From positions 22,016,245 through 22,080,244 of the forward strand of contig OY848917.1 of NCBI GenBank assembly GCA_963693285.1: a stretch of 64,000 bases of DNA, read 5' to 3'. The translations under genes and the position numbers were made by a program. Below are positions 59,700 to 64,000 of this stretch, in pieces. The DNA comes from Xestospongia muta (taxonomy: Eukaryota > Porifera > Demospongiae > Haplosclerida > Petrosiidae). The stretch's first letter is position 1. Every line of letters starts with the position of its first letter. The notes under the pieces are model-generated. The model was given only the letters and a program-made list of their open reading frames with translations. It did not search any database and was not told the DNA's origin.

Positions 59700-60300
59700 C
59701 ATTACTGAAGAATGGTTACACTGGAGAACAGAGTTGAAATATCTATCAAAAAAAACTCATCAATCATTATTACTTTCCCAAGGATGCTACAATAAGGGAA
59801 CTCCAGTTGTATGGATTTTGTGACGCTTCAGAGGATGCATTTGCTGGTGTTGTCTACATTCAAATGACTGACTCTGAGGACAAAGTACATACATCCTTGG
59901 TATTGGCAAAAACAAAGGTTGCTCCTATCAAGAGGTTGACCATCCCACATTTAGAACTTTGTGGAACATACCTCCTTATGAAAATTCTCCATCATGTGAG
60001 AGAAGTACTAAAGATATCATCTTTAAGAGTGTTCGCTTGGACCAACAGCACAATAGTGCTGGATTGGCTGAAGGGCAATCCACGACGGTTTAAGCAGTTT
60101 GTTGGCAACAGGATATCAATAATGATGGATCTGTTACAACCTGAGAGATGATGGCACATAAACGGAGCTGAGAATCCTGCCAACTGTGCATCTCGAGGAA
60201 TATTTCCAACGGAGCTGGAAAATCACAATATTTGGTGGTCCGGTCCAAAATGGTTACATTGGCCATCATCGGGGTGGCCAAAACAACATCAAATTCCAGC
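59700..60300 (+). pseudogene. pol: BEL RNase H-like region
   Basis: The frame at 59,807-60,151 reads MYGFCDASEDAFAGVVYIQ, LVLAKTKVAPIKRLTIPHLE, FAWTNSTIVLDWLKGNPRRF and FVGNRIS, the order of BEL RNase H (first Asp in FCDAS, Glu in HLE). The usual Asp in the third block, commonly W-x-D-S, is Asn (WTNST). A TGA follows LLQPER, and HINGAENPANCASRG continues in frame. Confidence 0.85.
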
Positions 60301-60542
60301 TGTTTCTTTTACAAATGATTGTGTTGAAGAAGTGTGTTGTCATTCGAGTATCCAGACTGAGTTACCTATCATTCCATTAGATCAATATTCTGACTACCAC
60401 CATTTAAAACAAATAACTGCATGGGTTATCCGATTTGTTAGGTGTTGTCAAAAGAAGTGTAATGTTGTAGTTTGTTTATCAGCAGAAGAGTTGACATATA
60501 CTGAAAATTATTGGATCAGGTATTCTCAAAAGAGCTGTTTTT

Positions 60543-60655
60543 CAGCAGAGTTAGATATGTTAGAGAATGGAAGCAGAGTTAGATATGTTAGAGAATGGAA
60601 GCAGAGTTAGATATGTTAGAGAATGGAAGCAGAGTTAGATATGTTAGAGAATGGA
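60543..60655. repeat. 28-bp tandem repeat, 4 copies, inside BEL coding region
   Basis: The unit AGCAGAGTTAGATATGTTAG plus AGAATGGA is repeated four times with no change. Three extra units add 84 bp, a multiple of three. Reading passes through all three frames of the unit in turn. Confidence 0.95.
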
Positions 60656-61436
60656 AGAAGTCTCTCTACTAGTAGTTGTCTACAATCGGTGAACCCATTT
60701 ATCGATGAGGTTGGACTAGTTCATCTGAGTGGGCGTCAAGCCAACTGTGAGTTATCCTATTCTCAGAGATATCCTGTGATTTTACATGGAAGTCATCAAC
60801 TAACACAACTTATCATTAGTCATGAACATCATCAACTATTACACGCTGGACCCACATTCGTGATAGCACCGCTAAATCGAAGGTTTCATATTATTAGCAT
60901 CCGTAGACATGTTCGTTCTATTACTCGTGGTTGTATTACCTGTTGTCGAGAATCCATCAAACTACGACATCAGAAAATGGGAAAGTTACCTACTGAAAGG
61001 ATTACACCATCTCATCCAGGTATTGTGTTTGCTATTGTTGTAGACTATGCTGGACCTGTCAAGATTAAAAGTGGTCTAAAATGTAAGCCCATTATCGTCA
61101 AAGCTTATATTTGTGTTTTTGTTGCCATGTCTGTTAAGGCTGTCCACATTGAAGTTGTATCAGATCTAACAACTGGTGTATTTCTATCCTGCTTACGACG
61201 CTTCATCACCCGCCGCAGCAAACCGAAAACCATTATGAGTAGATCGAGAATTGAAGAATCTCACTGAATTCCTACAAGAAAGGAAAACTCAGGAAACTGT
61301 CGGTAATTTCTGTTCGTCTCAAGCAATTCAATGGAAATTCATTCTTGAACGGGCACCTCACTTTGGAGGAATCTGGGAGGCTGCAGTCAAGAGTCTAAAA
61401 ACAATTTTGAAGAAAGTTATTGGAGATGTTCCATGA
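60640..61436 (+). pseudogene. pol: BEL integrase (H2C2 finger and catalytic core), broken
   Basis: The frame 60,623-61,267 includes VGLVHLSGRQANCELSYSQ, the zinc region HEHHQLLHAGPTFVIAPLN to GCITCCRE, and VDYAGPVKIKSG with the first catalytic Asp. Around 61,235 the text jumps from KPKTIMS to the segment after the second Asp: the SD-x-G block is missing by a short deletion. The next frame (61,251-61,436) has APHFGGIWEAAVKSLK with the catalytic Glu. Confidence 0.85.
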
Positions 61437-61928
61437 GTTTTGAAGAACTGACCATTATACTAACTCAAGTTGAGGCCTGTCTTAATAGTCGGCCTCTGAC
61501 TCCAATACCATCAGAAGATGATGGAATAGAAGTGCTCACACCTGGACATTTTCTGATAGGTCAGTCATTAGAAGCTATTCAAGATTCAATCGAGTCTTAT
61601 CGACCAGTTTCAACAATCCGTCAATGGCAGTTATGTCAATGTTTAGTTCGTCATTTTTGGAAATAGTGGTTGAATGAATATCTGGTGTTGTTATGATGAT
61701 ACAACAAAATGGCAAGACCCAACATGAAATTTTCAAGTTGGAGATATTGTATTAGTCCAAGACGAGTGCTTAGTCCCATGTAAATGGCCACTTGGAAGAA
61801 TTGTAGCAGTTCACAAGGGAAGAGATGATTTAATATGGGTTGTTACTGTGAAGATGAAATCTGGTGTATACAAACGACCTATAACCAAGGTTGCTCTTCT
61901 ACTCTCTGAATCCGAAAGGAATAAATGA
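61433..61928 (+). pseudogene. pol: BEL C-terminal region (DUF5641-like)
   Basis: Reads LTQVEACLNSRPLTPIPSED and LTPGHFLIGQSLEAI, then after stops FQVGDIVLVQDE and KWPLGRIVAVHKGRDDL, ending at a TGA (61,926-61,928). This is the usual C-terminus of BEL/Pao Pol. Confidence 0.85.
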
Positions 61929-62006
61929 CTTATTTATCGTTAGTTATGTACATGTTATTTGTTGTTTACTATGTTCAGTAAAGACCGTTGGTCTTGGCTG
62001 GTGGTA

Positions 62007-62132
62007 TGTATAGGACACGTTAATCATTTTGTAATTATTAACACTAGTTAATTAATTTTGATTTGAGCACATTTTGTTAGTAAAAATTAGATCTGTTGTG
62101 AATCTTGTGATCCTGAAGATAACGCTTCTTCA
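62007..62132 (+). repeat. 3' LTR of BEL element
   Basis: 126 bp, TGTATAGGACACG to CGCTTCTTCA. Aligned with the 5' LTR with a small insertion (AATCTTGTG) and a few substitutions. No clean polypurine tract precedes it. Confidence 0.9.
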
Positions 62133-62137
62133 GGATC

Positions 62138-62197
62138 TCTCTTCCAGTAATCACTGATTGAAGATAATTGTACTAATCCCATCAACAACATAAATCC
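62138..62197 (-). pseudogene. piggyBac relic, copy 2 (right part)
   Basis: About 60 bp aligned with 45,813-45,872 (for example GTAATCACTGATTGAAGATA), completing the copy interrupted by the BEL element. Homology ends at CATAAATC in both copies. Confidence 0.75.
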
Positions 62198-62332
62198 CAA
62201 ATATGCTAGTATATTATCAATAAACACCTTGTCCCATATTTTGTACTATAGGCCTTGCATAGCTTTTTCTTTCATAAACAATATATTGAAGAATGTCTCT
62301 TGTGAAGAAGAGAAGAAATATATTTAATAGAG

Positions 62333-62652
62333 CAATTACGTCACACTCAGTTAGCTCATGAAATCAAAACATACCATGTTCAAATTTAAGCAATTATGTT
62401 ATACTCAGTTAACTCAAAAAGTCAAAATGTTAGCATGTTCAAATTTGACTCATTATGTCACACTGTTAACTCAAGAAGTCAAAACGTTAGTGTGTTCAAA
62501 TTTTAACAATTAAATCACACTCAGTTAACTTAAAAAGTCAAAATGTTAGCATGTTCAAATTTGAGCGATTATGTCACACTCGATTAACTCGAGAAGTTAA
62601 AACATTAGCATGTTCGAATTTAAGCAATTATGTCACACTCAGTTAACTTGAG
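62333..62652. repeat. Minisatellite of about 59 bp, about 5.5 copies
   Basis: Units such as TTATGTCACACTCAGTTAAC, AAGTCAAAA and GCATGTTCAAATTT recur at 62,333, 62,390, 62,447, 62,507, 62,567 and 62,627 with 10-15 percent divergence. The array ends 20 bp before the start codon of the next gene. Confidence 0.9.
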
Positions 62653-62671
62653 GACACAAAATGTTAGCAAG

Positions 62672-64000
62672 ATGGCTACTAGTTGTAATGAACCACGTGC
62701 TCCAAAGAAAAAGTGTCCTAGGTTGGGAGTACACTTCCAAATGAAGTTAAATTTTTCTAGTAACGATGAAAAAGATAGTTTTCTAACAAGATTAGAAAAA
62801 GTCAAGCGCTATTTTTTGTCAAGAAGCTCGCGATCACTCGATAACCATGAGTTACTTCAATGTTTGCTGGATCTGGTGGATGATGAAGAGGACTTTGAAC
62901 CTGCTGAAAGTTCAAGGGATGATCATGTCAAGTCAATGCTAAATTGCTCAGGTAAAGTTGTATCTTGTATTATATATTTGTTATTAGCTCATAAAATAGG
63001 GGTTTTCACTGGTAGTACAAATGATAGTCAATCAATGTTTATTTGTGAGAGCAGTACTTTTCATGAGATATCGGTAGGATTGACAAAACCTTGTGACTGT
63101 CGAGCTGTAGCCTGGGTGCTTTCACGATCAGTAAAGGTACAGTTATCTAATTTTGACTTCCTGTATAACAGTTCCATATTGATCAGATTGGACATGTCAT
63201 TTGTGCTGAATTTCATTGTCGAAATTGTATGGCTAAACAATGGTGGGCCAGCTCAAGAGTTCTTGGCTCTCACTATTTAGTTAATCAAAAGTATTCTTAT
63301 TTTGTCTCTGAGTGGTTCGTTATTTTTGTTGTACATGTAGATGCGTTCATGTCTTCACTTGTGCTGGAATTCTGCCATCTCAATACACTCATTTCAACCA
63401 ATTTGCAGGTATTGGCATTGTGGGCAAGCAATACATTAGCTCAGGTACAGTATTGATTATTCTCTGTAATAATATTGTATTCTTTGCATTGATGTAGTTT
63501 ACAAACGGCAACACTATGTCAACATAATTAACTCTTGTACACAGCAGTCTTATGTCGAAAGCAATAGATGAAATAAATTCTTTGCCTGACTATTCAGTAA
63601 ATGGCGAGGTAATTATTGATATCATATTTTATTTAGAATTATAAGTACAATAGTGGGTAATCACGGATGCTCGACATGACTCAACAGCAAATGCCTATCA
63701 CACACATCAGTCCCTTGTCTTTATGGAAGGTTAATGTTTATTAGTATACTTCTTCATTTTTTCATATTTCACTTGTATAGTACACATAAAACTCTAGCAT
63801 GAGTGACTTTATCAAGAAAAGAACACACCATAGCTCAAACAAGAGAGTTGGAATGTACAAAATTGGTTATACCAGAAGTGATTGCTAAAGGTTGCTTCAT
63901 CAAAATGGTATAAAAATACTTCTTTTAGGTTTAAATGTAGTTGAGGTAGCACACGATAATTGTTCTTCAGTAAAGAATTACATCACAAAGGATTTAAATT
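62672..64000 (+). CDS. Multi-exon transposon-like gene with very short introns, 3' end off window, probably decayed
   Basis: Exons: 62,672-62,951 (MATSCNEPRAPKKKCPRLG; acidic Ser-rich end), 62,988-63,136 (IGVFTGSTNDSQSMFICES), 63,172-63,290 (CRNCMAKQWWASSRVLGSHY), 63,341-63,444 (CVHVFTCAGILPSQYTHF), 63,498-63,608, 63,654-63,729 (WVITDARHDSTANAYHT) and a stretch from about 63,780 (VTLSRKEHTIAQTRELEC, then EVAHDNCSSVKNY). The first four junctions keep phase exactly. Introns are 36, 35, 50, 53 and 45 nt. I recognise the block order from a widespread fish and invertebrate family; the TDARHDS and AHDNCSS blocks suggest an RNase H-type (DDE) fold, by inference. In exon 5 the frame slips by one base near 63,553. 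In exon 7 there is a TGA (63,803-63,805), and the 63,729 junction is out of phase. So this copy is likely a pseudogene. Confidence 0.6.

Larger units (their letters stand above)
57698..59700 (+). pseudogene. pol: BEL reverse transcriptase, broken and split by a hAT
   Basis: The frame at 57,710-57,907 (RFLHLEKSLSVKGLSKQFND) belongs to the RT N-terminal part; the core up to 58,145 is full of stops. The palm block CITFGVSASPFAANMA and TSFYVDDGLTGPDS (YVDD box at about 58,270) is open until 58,464, where the hAT begins. The RT resumes at 59,468 (GYTKTLE, then VNKLS after a stop). Confidence 0.85.
55486..62132 (+). mobile_element. BEL/Pao LTR retrotransposon with 5-bp target duplication
   Basis: LTRs of 120 and 126 bp, starting TGTATAGGACAC and ending CGCTTCTTCA, enclose gag, protease, RT, RNase H, integrase and a DUF5641-type tail in BEL/Pao order. 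GGATC occurs at 55,481-55,485 and 62,133-62,137. The flanks join into continuous piggyBac sequence, as in the intact copy at 45.8 kb. 6,647 bp including a 1-kb hAT insertion. All frames are damaged. Confidence 0.92.

Overview
This is an AT-rich eukaryotic (metazoan) window. Coding sequence is broken by GT-AG introns, many very short (five introns of 35 to 53 nt in one gene). The repeat content is rich: Ty3/gypsy, BEL/Pao, hAT, P, piggyBac and pogo elements. The exon-per-ankyrin gene, the tiny introns and this transposon mix suggest a sponge or another early-branching animal such as a cnidarian. That is inference; nothing in the window names the species. No rRNA, tRNA or CRISPR was recognised.

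Region 1 (1-24,800, minus strand): an ankyrin-repeat gene whose exons sit inside a giant tandem array. A start exon (24,773-24,790) and an N-terminal ankyrin exon (23,250-23,342) are followed by 7 copies of one 99-nt ankyrin exon, alternating with 6 copies of a second. All are phase 0-0 and open, and the gene runs off the left edge. Array units are about 622 bp (exon-free) or about 1,908 bp (one exon pair).

Region 2 (24,000-35,380): mostly non-coding. It holds microsatellites, a dispersed repeat family attached to them, a large inverted repeat, a pogo/Tigger-like transposase relic, a possible SHIPPO-type exon and the last exons of an unidentified minus-strand gene.

Region 3 (35,380-39,802): a full-length 4.4-kb Ty3/gypsy retrotransposon with both LTRs, a polypurine tract and a perfect 5-bp target duplication. 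Its reading frames carry a handful of lesions.

Region 4 (39,803-47,400): one clear exon of a bubblegum-type acyl-CoA synthetase, a decayed multi-exon transposon-like gene (minus strand), a pogo-like transposase relic, a piggyBac relic and a 58-bp minisatellite.

Region 5 (47,400-62,200): transposons nested in transposons. An old hAT copy is split by a two-gene P element (47,534-51,591) and by a younger hAT with a nearly intact spliced transposase (51,794-54,088). Next to it, a piggyBac relic is split by a BEL/Pao retrotransposon (55,486-62,132), itself split by a small hAT (58,465-59,467). Target duplications prove three of these insertions.

Region 6 (62,330-64,000): a minisatellite, then a plus-strand multi-exon gene leaving the window, of a transposon-like family, with signs of decay.
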